Shown here one piece after another: positions 34,253 to 46,508 of a stretch of 64,000 nt of DNA. The notes under the pieces were generated by a model, which made no database searches, was not told the origin of the DNA, and worked only from the letters and a program-made list of their open reading frames with translations. How positions within the stretch are numbered: the stretch's first letter is position 1; each line of letters opens with the position of its first letter. Source of the DNA: Elephas maximus indicus. Lineage: Eukaryota; Chordata; Mammalia; Proboscidea; Elephantidae. The DNA is taken from the NCBI RefSeq assembly GCF_024166365.1, contig NC_064834.1:72556001-72620000 (forward strand), in the 5' to 3' direction. Both the position numbers and the translations under genes were made by a program.

Positions 34253-37200
34253 CAAAACCACTATCTCCCAACATTTAACAGTGTCTCGAAAGTAGGGAGA
34301 CATGAAGCCAAGAGAACGGTCTGAAAAGGGGTTGACAGTGGGCTGGCCCATGGGTTTCAGCTTATCTGCCAGTTTCTAGAATCCGTGGTGATTGCCCAGG
34401 ACCGTGTTGGGAAGGTTTGTGAGGCGGTGTCTTGGGAAAGTGAGAAAGAGGGATCCGTCAGCTGTGCTTTCTGTAGGTGAAGAATAAGGGAGTGGTAGTA
34501 GGTACCTTTCTTGTTTTTGCCACCCCTGTGCTTGGGAATTGCTCGGTTGTTAGACTTGGACAGGGCAAGCACCGAGTTAAGGCCACTCTCCTGTCTAACA
34601 TGGCAACATGGGACTCAGATACCCCATGGGCCCCCCACCTGGGTCCACACTCATGGCCTCAGCCCACTTTGCTGCAGTCTCCCTGCCTAATTGCAACTCC
34701 TCCAATCCTCAACCCAGCATGGCTCTCCTGGGGCAGCTCTCCCAGGCTCTGCTCACCCCCCGAGTCGGCATCTGATTGCTCTGGGGTTCAAAGATCCTGC
34801 TGTAGCTTGTGGTAGTGCCTTTTGAGGACTGGCCACGGGAGGACCATGAGCCTGGTTGAGTGACAGGACCCCCAGCCCAGGGCTGCAAGGTGGGAGGGAT
34901 ACCAGGCATGAGCCCTGCAAGTCTGAAAGTAGTGACAGTGGCCACTTGGGTTCTTGCAGGGATTGGGGATTTAAGGGAGCTTAAAAAAAAAAATTTTTTT
35001 TTTTTTAAATGGAGGGGGTGGAAGTTGGTTCCAAAGGCCTATGCTCTTCTAGGTCATGGCCATTTCACATTTTAATTTGTGATTCTAGTGGCTGTGTGGT
35101 CCCTCTAAAGTAGCAAGTGGGAGATTATGTAAGAGAAACAAAGCTTAATCTAAATCTAATCTTAAAATATCAGCAAGAGACAAACCTATTAATTTCAGTG
35201 AAAAACGAGTCTTAGTTGTAAGGAAAAACCAGGGTGCGCATGGTGAATTTCATTAACACGCATATACGCAGGCAGTAATTCAAATGGATTCTGAAGTCAT
35301 CTGTTCCTTTATTGAAAACACCAGGTGGCTAAGATGAAAGGTGCTAGTGAATGACCGTACATGGTAGTAGCCATTTGCATTTACATAGAAATCTCGTTAT
35401 TTAACTGACTTTTTAATTTTCTTCCTCACTTTACAAAGGACTTCCGGGCAGCTTGGAGATCGTTAATGCCTGGGTTGACCATGTTTAGTTTCTGCCTAGT
35501 CTGATAAAGGCAGTTTTAATTAAATGCATTTTCTCTTGCATTTCAGGGAGCTGGTTTGTTTTGGGTCAGAACTGAATCTCGTTTTGAGAAACCTTTTGGC
35601 TAACTCTCAGATCCTCACGTTTTTCATCTGCAGAAGGACTAGACTGAGTTAGATGGCATCTAATGTCCTTTTCCTTTTGAAATTCTACTCTATTTTTCTT
35701 AAAGCAAAATGTTTTATTAAGAGCGATAGGAATGGTTTGTTTGTTTTTTAATCCTCTTCACAGCTTTTATAAACTTTCTCCTTAAATGCAAATGTTGAGT
35801 TTTGGTCTCTAGGTATATAGTTTTCCAGTTACTTCTTAAGAAGTTTCCCCTCCAACAAGAAGAGCCTTGAAAACCATGTCAAACAGCAGAGGGTGGCTCA
35901 TACACGCGTGAGGCTGTGCCTGGTGGTTAGGTGGCACTGTTTCTTCTGAGAGGTCAACCTGCTGGCTCCTGAGGTTGTCTTGTGGTCACATGTCCTGTAA
36001 AATGAGGCTTCTTTGGGACCCAAGCCTGAGAAGGTCCTAGTGCCCCATTTACCACGTGACTGTATGTCTCAAGGATCTGGATGAATGGACAGGGCTGTGT
36101 ACTCCCCTCTCTGAACAACGGTGGTCACCCAAGTCCCGCTTCAGGGTTAGTCCAGGCAGGGGTAGTAAAATCAAAGCAATAGCAGCTCACTTCCAGGACA
36201 ACCAAAACCATTTAGTTCACCTTGCATGTGTACAACTAACTGGACCTAACTGCATAACCTCCAGTCCTATCCATTAAACTTCTGTTTGAGTTTTCTAAGC
36301 TGTCTCCCAAGTTCATTTCCCCTGATGCTTCAGTAGGGCGAGCTTGCCTGTTCTTGTGATTGAAGAGAAAAATTCTGCTCAGGTACCTTGAGTTGTTGGT
36401 TCTTTTGTCTTATCTGCTGCCCTTTTAAAGGTGCATCCTCATTTTTTTCCCAAATATCCCTCTTTGCACTGGAGAGTAGTGTTCTGTTCACTGCTCAATT
36501 TACTCTCGTCCATTTCCTGAGGAAGAAGCAGCCATACTCTGCCTGTTAGACCACCGTTACTTAATGAGCATTGGACTTCGGTAACCAAGGTGGAGCCTTG
36601 CCTTGGCAACCACAACAGCTCCATGAGGTTAATGAATAGGACTGTGAGTTTGGTTGGTTTGATGTGTCTTTTGCAGTAGAAGTAGACTGACAACCTGGCT
36701 GTGCTGGTAGAGGAGACTCCTAACACCGCATCTCAACTGTGTTGGAAACTGCTGAACATTTGTTCAAAGGGAAGGGGCAGGTGGGGGCAGGGAGACCAGA
36801 GGCCGCTCCTCTGCTCCCAGGAGGGTCATGTTTGTCCTCTACAGAAGGATACAACAGTCAAACCAATGCCACTTGGGTGGAGGGGATCATACCACTTGTT
36901 GAGGGTCCTACCAACAAATGTGGATATTCTCATTGATCTGGTTTTTAGTTTTCCCGTTGACCTAATGGTCTTTGTGACAGCATAACTCCATGTTATGTTA
37001 CCTTTAAGGAATCCAGAAACTCTAGCTTTTTGAAGGTGACGGTGATTGACTGACAACTATGGTAGGCCTTAAACTTTGTGTGAATCACATGCTATCAAAT
37101 GGAGCTAAACAAATGCCCCCCAAATAGAAATGTGGGTAGTCTTACAAAAATGATCAAATCTGCTGTTATTCAAAACTAGGCAGACGTAGAGTAGAATTCA

Positions 37201-37584
37201 ACATCATTCACCATCAAGCTTTTCGTTGGGAAGCGGAGCCTGCTGAATGATTACCTTGGTTCTTACGTGTCGTGCCTAAGTGCGTTGGAGTCTGATAAAT
37301 GGCGGCGATAAGCAGGCACCAGACATGCTTGAGTCCAAGGGCGTGGAGTTCAGGGGCCTCCACCATTAGCCTCTTTGTCTGCTCGCACAGGTGCAAAATG
37401 ATAGATTTCCATAGATTGTACCCAGCGTCTCCCCTTCCATTAGTTGTTGCATTTTCTCATGCTATTGGTGGTCTTTGTTTCCAGTCCATACAAATGACCC
37501 ATTCACCAGACGATAAATACAATCTTCTTTTGTCATATGATTAATGTTAACTTTTTTTTTTTTTAATGGGAAACCATTCCACAG

Positions 37585-37728
37585 AGAGAGGCTGCTCACC
37601 CAACAGATGTCTCCATCTCCAAAACAGCCTTGTACTCCCGCATTGGGACCTCTGAGGTGGAGAAAGCCCCAGGCCTTCTGTACCAGCAGCCCAGCTTGGA
37701 CTCTGCATTGCAGATCGCCAGGGCAGAG
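37585..37728 (+). CDS. TACC2: TACC2 exon, 144 bp (phase 0 to 0)
   Basis: Acceptor CCATTCCACAG|AG, donor GCAGAG|GTACGG. 48 codons: REAAHPTDVSISKTALYSRI, then GTSEVEKAPGLLYQQPSLDS and ALQIARAE. The start of the TACC domain lies in or near this exon. Frame-neutral ends. Confidence 0.95.
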
Positions 37729-38179
37729 GTACGGGGGTGTGTGGCTTGGAGAAGGCCAGCACCAGTACCAGTGGGGAAAGATCATTTCTGCCATGTGTAA
37801 ATAAGAAATGTGTATACCTACAGCCCACGAAGCAAGGGCCTCTGGAGATGAATTTTCTCCTCAGAACACTACAGGCAGAGATGGTGGCAAACCATGGGCT
37901 TTGTTATTCCTAGATACCATTGTTTAACTGGCCTTTCCGGCTTTGACTTATAACAAAAGACATATGCATTTTGGTTGTTCCCCAGTAGGCATTGTGGAAG
38001 TCTGGTATCTGGCCTGTTTCTTCCTCATGCTCGGGAAGTTGTCTGAATATAACTACACGTTGGTGTAAGGGGTCTAAATTCCATATGCATTCCGTTTCTC
38101 CTTGTCTTGGTCTGTGAATGGCTCCAATCTGAATTCACCCCTTTAGCGCTAACCATTCTTTTCTTCTCCCTGATACTAG
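37729..38179 (+). other. TACC2: TACC2 intron (451 bp)
   Basis: Unique sequence; nothing recognised besides the splice signals. Confidence 0.6.
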
Positions 38180-38256
38180 ATCATAACCAAGGAGAGAGAG
38201 GTCGCAGAGTGGAAAGATAAATATGAAGAAAGCCGGAGGGAAGTGATGGAAATGAG
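38180..38256 (+). CDS. TACC2: TACC2 exon, 77 bp (TACC coiled coil)
   Basis: Acceptor GATACTAG|AT, donor ATGAG|GTGGGT. Encodes IITKEREVAEWKDKYEESRR then EVMEM and two bases of an Arg codon. Heptad-like spacing of hydrophobic residues among charges marks the coiled coil. Confidence 0.95.
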
Positions 38257-39234
38257 GTGGGTTGTTCAGCCCAGGCTTCCTGGATCTTTGGAGTCTTCTG
38301 GAATCAGGGTCATGGATTTGCTGGTGGCTGACAGCTCTTGGTTCCCTTGTGGGGAGTGATTATTGGATAATGTAGGTGACACCCCTGAGTCTTTTTGAGA
38401 GGTTGCTTCTAGAAGGTTGACTTTGAAGGAAGGGCTTTGTCACCCCTCTCAGTCCTTTCATGGGGGGCAGCATGAGACAGTCTTCCCAGCAGGTAATCTT
38501 AGTGCTTTTGTGCAGTTACTGTTTATTGAGGGTACCCAAGAGCTGCTTCTCCAGGCCTGTCCCTCCCACCCTCACACACACAGGTGAGTGAGAAGTGGTC
38601 TCTGGGCCTTGAGGAGCTTCCACTGTCATAGAGAAGGTAAGACTCATGTACGGTGGCGCCAGGTGTATGAGATGCTTTAGAAAAAGGAGATGCAGATAAA
38701 GTGCTATGGATTTCCAAAGAGGAGCCATGGAAGGCTTCCTGGAGGAGGCAGCATTTGAGTTGGACCTTGAGAAACAAGTAGACTATGCCAGGTAGAAATA
38801 AAGAGGGGACGTAAACAGCATGAACAAAGAAAGGCGTGGAGGTGAGACAGCCCAGACCAAATAAGAAACAGTTAGTTCTCACTGAGCCACTGTGTTCACA
38901 GGATGGTGTAGAAGGAGGTAAGGTTGATGAGGGAGATCGCACCCAGACTGCAGGAGGCTTCATTATCAGGTGAAGCTTTCGCCTTTTTTTTTTTTTTCCC
39001 GTTAGCGGGCAGTAGGAGGCATTGGAGGTTTTGCACAGGGAGTGGCGTATTAGTCGTGCACTGGGAAAATGCATCTTTTTGTGTGTGCAAGGAGAGGGCT
39101 GAGGCTGGAGGTGGCCCTAGAAGCGTGGGTCTGTCCTGTGTACACTTGCTGTTGCCGTCTAGCTCATGGGCCCTTGAGTGAGATTAAAATGGCTCTGTTG
39201 TCATGGTTCCAACACGCGTTCACTTCTCTTACAG
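38257..39234 (+). other. TACC2: TACC2 intron (1 kb)
   Basis: 38580-39090 reads like an ancient mammal-wide repeat (GGAAGGCTTCCTGGAGGAGG, GAACAAAGAAAGGCGTGGAGG), with a T run at 38986-38998. Family not named. Confidence 0.4.
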
Positions 39235-39278
39235 GAAAATAGTGGCTGAGTATGAGAAGACCATCGCTCAGATGATAG
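39235..39278 (+). CDS. TACC2: TACC2 exon, 44 bp (TACC coiled coil)
   Basis: Acceptor TCTTACAG|GA, donor TGATAG|GTAGGT. Completes Arg, then KIVAEYEKTIAQMI and one base of Glu. KxxxEYExTIxxM is a hallmark of the TACC domain. Smallest exon here; skipping it would shift the frame. Confidence 0.95.
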
Positions 39279-39846
39279 GTAGGTGTCTGACCCGCGGCGG
39301 CTCAGGCCTACCTGAGGCTTCTAGACTGTGTGCGTGTGGGAAGGATGTGACTGAGCGCGTTCCCTTCAGGAACTCCTCAAAGCCTAAGGTCCTTCAAAGC
39401 ACCACAGATCGTGGCTCTGTCCAGAACAGAGAGCCTGGGCACTGAAACCTAGAAACACCCACTAGGATGTCCCTTAGCACTACTTATGCCTGGGGAAGCC
39501 ATCACAGTCACCTGAAGGCTACCATCTGGCCCAGCTGAGGACTGTCCAGTTCACCAGGAAAGAGATTTGGGGAATTGATTGAGTGCTCATGGAATAGGAA
39601 TCAAATCCCTAAATCCCAACCTTAGTTTAGACTCAAGTGACAAAACGCCCTGCTCAGCCTTTCCACAAGGGTCAAGGGCAAGGACAGCAGAGCTTGGGGC
39701 AGTCCAGCTGCCCCTCGCCTTCCTCCTGTGACCACCGTGGCAGACACTGTTCACTGATCGCAGCACTCTTTCTCGCTGAGATTGGACAGTGCCTCAGAAT
39801 CCTTAACATAGCATCCCTGGCAGCCGGTACTGACCGTGCTGAGGCA

Positions 39847-40014
39847 ACCAAGACCAAACCCGTTCCCATCAAGTCAGTTCTGGCTCATAGCAACCCTGCA
39901 GGACAGAGCAGAACTGCCCCACAGGGTTTCCAAGGAAAGCGGTTGGTGGATTTGAACTGCCGATGTTTTGGTTAGCAGCCGAGCTCTTAACCACTGTGCT
40001 GCCAGCAGGGCCCC
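39847..40014 (-). repeat. AfroSINE copy
   Basis: CCCATCAAGTCAGTTCTGGC tail, GAACTGCCCCACAGGGTTTC, GGATTTGAACTGCC and a head ending AGCAGGGCCCC. Confidence 0.9.
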
Positions 40015-42740
40015 AAAGACAGCCTTAATTTATAAGCTACACACACCTGGGTCTCCTTGAGCTCTCTTTTTACTACAGATTATAAGAAAGGACTTTGCAC
40101 AAATTTCAAGCCCACGTTTTTACACTAACGATTGCTATTCAGAAGATGCTGCTATGACTCTCAGGGGCAAGTTGTTGCCTTTTTAAATTTTTTTTTTATC
40201 TATTTACTTACTTATTTGCTTAGGTCCACAATATCCCCCATTTTTAGAAAATCTTTCTCTCTTAAGAAAATGTGGAGTAGAATCCCAGCACACTCTGAGT
40301 GCAGTTATGTGTCCATGCTCGACACTTTGCTGGCAGATACCCTCTCTCTCTCGCAGACATTTGGATCTGTGAGTCACATCACACCTCTAGCTTGTCCCCA
40401 GATAGAGATAAAAGCAGCCTGTGGACTGTGAAGAGGCCAACAGTCAAATGCTTTCCATTCACCGAAGGGGCTTTCATTTGGATTTATTGTAATAAAGGCG
40501 ATTTCACCCCAGGACTCACAGAGGCGGCCATTTGGATGTTTCTGAGGCTCAGCCTCATGGCACATGCTTCCTATCAAAAAGAAATGTCTTTATTCCATTG
40601 GTATAAGAATTTATGGATACATATGAATGAGTTTTTTTTAAAATCTCTTGGAATTGAAAATGCTGATCAAAGTGCTCAGGATGAAGGATTTACATCCACT
40701 ATTGTTTGGCAAATTGAGCAAAACCTTTTGGTCTCCTGGAGTCTCGGGATGTGAGACCATCAATTAGACCTGCCAGCACTCGTCTGGAAACATCCATCTA
40801 CGTCTCAGAGTCATACGTTTTTATTTTTGTTGTTAGTGGTGACGTTTAGACAAATGTTGGAAGCAGAGTGGGAGGGTGTGGGCTTTACTCCTGAGAGAAG
40901 ACTGCCCGGTGCCATCTTCTCTTGCTCAGTTGGCAGATTTGTAGCCGACGGTCCCTCTTGAAAACTGAGAGTGAGAGTCTGTCTAGTTGGCATAAGTGTC
41001 CTGCCCTATGGTGGCAGGTTATTCAGTGCTGAGCCTTCCTTCACAGAGTTTGTACAGGGAGAAGGCTTCCAACAACATTCTCAGTCCCAGTCAGTATGGA
41101 GGGGACATAGAATGTGAATGTAACTAAGCCCCCCTTCCCAAGAAGGCCATCTACATTCATCCCTCCCACCCTGAGTCGGGGATTGTGGCCACACATGCCC
41201 ACCCCATCCCCCACCCCTCACCCTTTCTTCTGCTCCCATACCACTCTCTGGCCCCAAAAGAAAATTGGTGTGTTTGGTCTGAGGGTCCGTCTGGCTCCTG
41301 AAGAGCTGTGAACACACCCCCTTTTGAGCATTTCCTGCCCTGGGAGTTTTGAGTACTCTCTGGGATGGTTCCATGAGACCGCCTCCAGCATCCCTAGCCG
41401 GGAGCAACATTGTCACTCAGGGAGGTGTCTCACTGTGTGTCCGATCCCCATCCTCACCCACCATCCTCTTCCTTCTCCACCTTTCCAGAGTTTTTCTCAT
41501 TGGAAAGGTGGCACATCTGTGGTGGTCATTGATTAGGGCCACCATAGATTTCGAGGTCCTCATGTCCTTATAGAGGATAGTAAGGGACAAAGACATGGCT
41601 GAGACTCGCTGTCACTGTGGGCAGGATATGCCTTCTTTCTGGCCAGGGTTACATGGAAACACAGTCACACGTCTCACCTGGGCTCCATCTTTCTTTTCAT
41701 GTTCTCACTCACCTATCCAGCAGCCCTGGGGAAAGGCAACACTCAGACCAGAGAGCTTGACACTCAGGACCAGAGTGACTTCAGCTGCATTTTGAAGTTA
41801 AAACCAGTCCCCCCACCCCCCAATGCTAGCTCCTCCTGGCTCCAGCCTGGCTCTCTGGCTTCCATAAGGCTTTCACCAATGCCCCATGCCAACGTGACAT
41901 CCTGTTCTGCCATCATGGTGCATTCTCATCAAATGTCACTTTAAAAGAGACTGTGTTTTATTAAGCTCAAGGATCGAATATTCAGAATTCAGAACAAAGA
42001 GAGACTTCTGTGCTTTCTGCCTTCCAGGTTGTTGCAAATGATTTTTTTCTGCTTTCCTAACAACTGTCCTGATTATCTGTTTTGCTTCCATTTTCTGTTG
42101 CTTCTTGTCCTTTGCTTGCAAAACAAACAGGCAAGCCTGGTAAGTAAACGCTTTTCACCTAATTTGATACCTGCCCATTGTAACCCTTGTTTGGTTTAAT
42201 TTCTCCTTATTTTTTTGCTTTCTTTCTTTTTTTTTTTTGCTTTTGTGTATTTGCTGCAGTCCCCACACAGTTTAGTGATGCTTAGTCAGAAAAAAGCCAG
42301 GGCCATCTTCGGGGGCATTGTTTTCTGGTTGAGTCTAGAGCACCTTTGGTTTAAGGCTGATTTCCTGATTTGCAGACCCTGGCTGCGTTTGTAATTTACA
42401 GAAAGATTGGTGAAGAATTCTTGCCGCCTCTGCCTCCTGGGAACTGGGGAATTCTATTTTGAAAAAGGTTATGTCGGGCGGGAAGGAAACTTGAGGCAGG
42501 CAAAATCTCTGCTTCAGGAAACCAGATAGACTGTCCTTTGATAAATAGCTCCATTTCCAAGTGGAGTGACATGCAGATGTGACCTCAAATAAGCCCCGAA
42601 TATTCATCATACAGCATTGAGGAAGCAACTAAAATTCAAAGACTAAAAAGAAGCATTTGGTGACTAGTGGAACTTTGAAATGCCGTTTCTGTTAGGAGTC
42701 TAGAGGTAGCAAGCAGATTGCCAGAGGTTCTGTTCTCACT

Positions 42741-42947
42741 GGAGTCCCTGGGTCGCACGAATAGTTAATAAGCACTCACCTACTAGCAGAAAGGTTGACA
42801 GTTCAAACCCACCCAGAGGCAGTTTCGGAAGACAGGCCTGGCGATCTGCGTCAGAAAGGTCACAGCCGTTGGAAACCCCATGGAGCAGTTGTACTCTGCA
42901 CACATGGGGTCACCATGAGTCAGAATTGACTCAGTGGCAGCTAACAA
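42741..42947 (+). repeat. AfroSINE copy
   Basis: GGAGTCCCTGGGTCGCACGA head, GTTCAAACCCACCCAGAGGC, GGCCTGGCGATCTGCGTCAG, and GAGTCAGAATTGACTCAGTG tail. The middle matches the copy at 29296, so the two form a subfamily distinct from the GTGGCAGTCTGC type. Confidence 0.9.
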
Positions 42948-43055
42948 TTGTTCTCTGTGTTAAAAAGCTTCTTAATGAATCACTGCAACCCACCATCTCA
43001 GCAGTTACGGGTGACTGTTAGGAGGTTGCATCACAGACAACGATGCTGTCAATAA

Positions 43056-43268
43056 CAAAAAAAAACCCAAACTCATTGCCATTGAGTCGATTCCAACTCA
43101 TGGCAACCCTATAGGACAGGGTAAAACTGCCCCATAGGGTTTCCAAAGCTGTAAATTTTTATGGCAGCAGACTGCCACATCTTTCTCCCACAGAGCTGCT
43201 GGTGGGATCAAACCACCATCCTTTTTGGTTAGCAGCCAAGGGCTTAACCATTGGGCCACTAGAGTTCC
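43056..43268 (-). repeat. AfroSINE copy, full length
   Basis: A-rich tail, CATTGAGTCGATTCCAACTC, TTTATGGCAGCAGACTGCCA, CATCTTTCTCCCACAGAGCT and a head ending CACTAGAGTTCC. Confidence 0.92.
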
Positions 43269-43286
43269 TTCTCTTCATGATAACCC

Positions 43287-43428
43287 AACAAATAACCCTT
43301 TGTCATTGAGTTGATTCTGACTCACAGCGACCCTATAGGCAGCGTAGAACTGCCCCATAGGATTCCCAGTGAGCAGCTAGTGGATTTGAACTGCTGACCT
43401 TTTGGTTGGCAGACAAGGTTTTAACCAG
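43287..43428 (-). repeat. AfroSINE copy, short form
   Basis: CATTGAGTTGATTCTGACTC, GACCCTATAGGCAGCGTAGA, and GATTTGAACTGCTGACC; the extreme head is lost. Confidence 0.88.
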
Positions 43429-43439
43429 TGTTGATGATC

Positions 43440-43640
43440 AGCCCCTGTTAACTGGGTTCTTACTCTGTGTACCGGGCTTTATCTGCATCCTCTCATTTAA
43501 TCTTCCCACCAGTGCCCTGAGATAGTTTCCCTTATCTCAGGTGACGAAGCTGAAGCTTAAAAACCCACCAAAAGAAAAAAAGGTGATGAAGCTGAAGCTT
43601 ACACAGGTTAAATAGTCTGCCCAGGGTCACACAGCTGGGA
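43440..43640 (+). repeat. MIR fragment with a small internal duplication
   Basis: CTCTGTGTACCGGGCTTTAT, CTCTCATTTAATCTTCCCAC and CAGGGTCACACAGCTGGGAT are MIR text. A 20 bp block occurs twice (43540-43559 and 43582-43601) around an A-rich 22 bp spacer. Confidence 0.75.
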
Positions 43641-44184
43641 TGTGTCAGAGACAGGAACCAAACTCAGCAGTCGGATTTCAGAACCTGGCTCTTACCCACT
43701 GTCCTGTGCAGCTCCAGGCTGCCAGTACCAAGAATGCTGAGAGTCATGTGACTGCAGAGGCTGAAGGACATCAGGCATCTTCTGGCCAGGAGCTCTCAAA
43801 GTGTGGTCCCTGGACCAGAAGCATCAGCGCCCCTGGAGAACTGGTTAGAAAGGCACCTTCTTGGGCCCACCCCAGGCCCCGGAATCAGAACCTGTATTTT
43901 AACCAGCCCTCCAGGTGGATGTGAGAACCACTGCTCACGGTCAGTCCCTTCCTTCGGGAAACAAGGCCCTGGGACTCAGGGAGCTCAGGACTTTAGAACA
44001 GCTTGAGCAGAGCTGGAGGTAAAACCCAGATGGTGGCCCAGTTCCCGCCCTCCCCACCACATTGCGAGAATGTGCCTCACTCAGGAATGCAGCAAGGGCT
44101 GCCGTTAGGAGCTGAAGGGGAAACACCACACAAAGCCTACCCACTGTTCAGGGACCCCGTCATTCCAAGACCACTGGGAGACGT

Positions 44185-44325
44185 GAGCATGGGCTCTGAC
44201 TTTGCGTCTGGCTCTCTGCTTCTGGTTGTGAGGCCTTGAACCAAGGGCTTAGCTTCTCAAGCCCTCTGTTTTGCCATCCGTAAAATGGGGCTAAGAAAAC
44301 CCACCCCTCAGTTGCTGTGAGGCTT
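44185..44325 (+). repeat. MIR-family fragment
   Basis: GGGCTCTGACTTTGCGTCTG, TTGAACCAAGGGCTTAGCTT and CATCCGTAAAATGGGGCTAA are typical. Confidence 0.65.
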
Positions 44326-44454
44326 CACAAGTTCATTCATTCCACATGCATGTATTGAGTCCCTCTGTGTGCCAGGCCCTGGGGACAGAGCAGTGGACTA
44401 AACAGACTCAGGTCCCAGCCCTCGTGAAGTACACATTCCGGGGGAGATGAGCAA

Positions 44455-44685
44455 CCCATACACATGTGCACACACAGACATGCGTACATGCACGTACAGA
44501 CATGCACACGTGTATGGGCGCAACACAGCACACGTACACACAGTGCACATGCACTTGAACACATGCACACAGGCGTGCACACGTGTGTGCACACACAGCA
44601 CACAGGAATGCATGCACATGTGTGTACGCTTGCAGCAGACATGCACAAGCACACGTACACACGTGCACACACAGATGTGTATAAT
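44455..44685. repeat. Degenerate CA/TG-rich tract with alternating purine-pyrimidine
   Basis: About 230 bases made of ACAC, GTGC, ACGT and TGCA words with few breaks in purine-pyrimidine alternation. Long frames across it on both strands are composition artefacts. Confidence 0.85.
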
Positions 44686-46098
44686 ACAGTGATAGGGAGT
44701 GATGACTGCTGTGAAGAGCAAATTAAAAAGAAGACTGTGGACTCAGGAAGGCGCCCGTGGGGAGGTGACAGGAGCAGGGACCTGTGTGGAAGCTGAGGGA
44801 GCGTGGGAAGGCGTGGGGCTGATGTTCCTGCAGGAGGGGGAGGCAGTGTGGAGCCAGGGGCAGGAACCCACCCGGTGCGCTGGAGGCCATGTGGCCGGAG
44901 CCAGGAGGGGCACACGGGCCATGAGGCCGGCAGAGAGCAGAGCGGCAGAGTTGGATTCTGTCCCAAGTGCAGGGAGGCCACTGGGGGGCTCTGAGCAGGA
45001 GACAGGATGGTTTGTGTCTTAGGAAGCTCAGTCTGGGTGCTGGGTGCTGGCTAGGAGGCATTGACCAAGGAGAGCAGTCAGCATGGCGCCAGCCCATGGA
45101 AGTGCGTGGTAGGTGCTGGCTGCTGCTAGGGTTGTGGCTGCTGTCATCATCCCTGAATGCATGCCATGCCGTCCTGCAGAGGCAGCTCCCCAGGTGGCCT
45201 GGGCCTAAACAAGGCAGCTCTGGCTCTCCTGAGCCCTCCCCCGGGAGCTCTGAGAGGGGGCTTCTCCTGCCCAGCTCTCTGCTATCATCGAGGCTCCAGG
45301 CAGTTAGAACAAACAGTTCCTCACCCACCTGGGTCGGTGAGGGGCCAGCACTGAGGAGAGAGCTTCAACCAGGGGGGCGTAAGCTGTGCGGGCAAGGGAC
45401 TGTGATGTGGCCATCAGAGAAAGCCTCTGACAGAAGAAATGCCTGTCAAGACGCTTGGGGTGGACTGTCTGCTGGTGATGGCCAAGGGCCGAGAGGTGGG
45501 GCTGCAACAGGGCAGGTGCTCCCCCGATCAGCTCCTGTGCCCTGAGGCAAAACCCCATCTGTCTGGTGCATAACTGAGAAGCTCACATCCTACTTGGACA
45601 TAAATAGCCCCAGTTTTCCTGGCCTTAAGACACTCACTCTAGCCGAGAATGCTGCCCATCTACGCGAGACGGGATTTCAAGGGAGACGGTTATGTTGGCC
45701 TTGGGTTCCTGGGGTCTTTTAAGGATGAGAAAGCCTCTTTTTCTTTTTCTGGTACAACTGAGGAGGGTCACCCTCACAGCCCAGGCGGCAGCACCTTTTC
45801 ATTTTCCCTAACACAAAATTCACGAGTGACTTTTGTATATTTTTAAGGGGCTACATTGATCAGGTTGGAAGAATAGTGGTAAATTCCCACCCCATCCGAT
45901 GCTGCCCAGGGTCTGGATGCTTCTTCCCTTAGAGATAGACCCTAGGTGGCCTCTGGGGGAGGGGGCTTGTCCCAAAGAAAAGCTGGGGCCCCAGGTGCCC
46001 CCCGCTAGTTAGCCTGAGTTGCCTGGAGGTCTCTGCTGGCCTGGGGACCCGGCTTGTGTCCACGGTCTCGATCGCCTTGCTCCTGTCTCTCCCACCAG

Positions 46099-46259
46099 AG
46101 GACGAGCAGCGGGAGAAGTCTGTCTCCCACCACACCGTCCAGCAGCTGGTCATGGAGAAGGAGCAGGCCCTGGCCGACCTGAACTCCGTGGAGAAATCGC
46201 TGGCCGACCTTTTCAGGAGATACGAGAAGATGAAAGAGGTCCTGGAGGGCTTTAGAAAG
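46099..46259 (+). CDS. TACC2: TACC2 exon, 161 bp (TACC coiled coil)
   Basis: Acceptor CCCACCAG|AG, donor AGAAAG|GTGTGT. Completes Glu, then DEQREKSVSHHTVQQLVMEK, EQALADLNSVEKSLADLFRR and YEKMKEVLEGFRK. These are highly conserved TACC domain residues that form the long parallel coiled coil used for centrosome targeting and CKAP5 binding in the family. Confidence 0.96.
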
Positions 46260-46508
46260 GTGTGTTAGTGTTGGGGGGCTGGCATGCAGGTGGGTGGGGA
46301 GGGGGCGGAGAAGGTAGGACAGGCTGGGAAAGCTCACGAGGAACCCTGGGGTGGGGGGCTCTAGACGGCAGTTTCCAACAGCCTGTGAGGAGGGAGTTCT
46401 CGCAGGCTGGGCTGTCTGCAGTTATACCTGCATTAGAGGGTTCCTGGGGCTCCCGGTGCCGCTGTGCATCTCTTATTGTGGGCTGCCCCCCGTCCTCTGT
46501 CGTGTCAG
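46260..46508 (+). other. TACC2: TACC2 intron (249 bp)
   Basis: Short G-rich intron; nothing else seen. Confidence 0.7.

Larger units (their letters stand above)
29001..37584 (+). other. TACC2: TACC2 intron (8.6 kb)
   Basis: Holds seven AfroSINE insertions, a MER5A-like element and MIR pieces between 29296 and 34252. The rest, 34253-37584, is largely repeat-free apart from an A/T run at 34983-35006. I see no gene in it. Confidence 0.6.
39279..46098 (+). other. TACC2: TACC2 intron (6.8 kb)
   Basis: Carries four AfroSINEs, MIR fragments and an alternating purine-pyrimidine tract (44455-44685). Stretches 40015-42740 and 45030-46098 show little recognisable repeat and no exon. Confidence 0.6.

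Noticed and set aside
34983..35006. A11-T13 perfect inverted repeat as a hairpin element
   Set aside because: Most simply two homopolymer tails meeting; no other structure around it.
38523..39074. 183-codon frame on the - strand
   Set aside because: Lies across ancient repeat sequence and a T run; no similarity recognised.
44337..44981. 214-codon Cys/Val/His-rich frame on the - strand
   Set aside because: Arises from the CA/TG tract and a GC-rich old repeat; low complexity.
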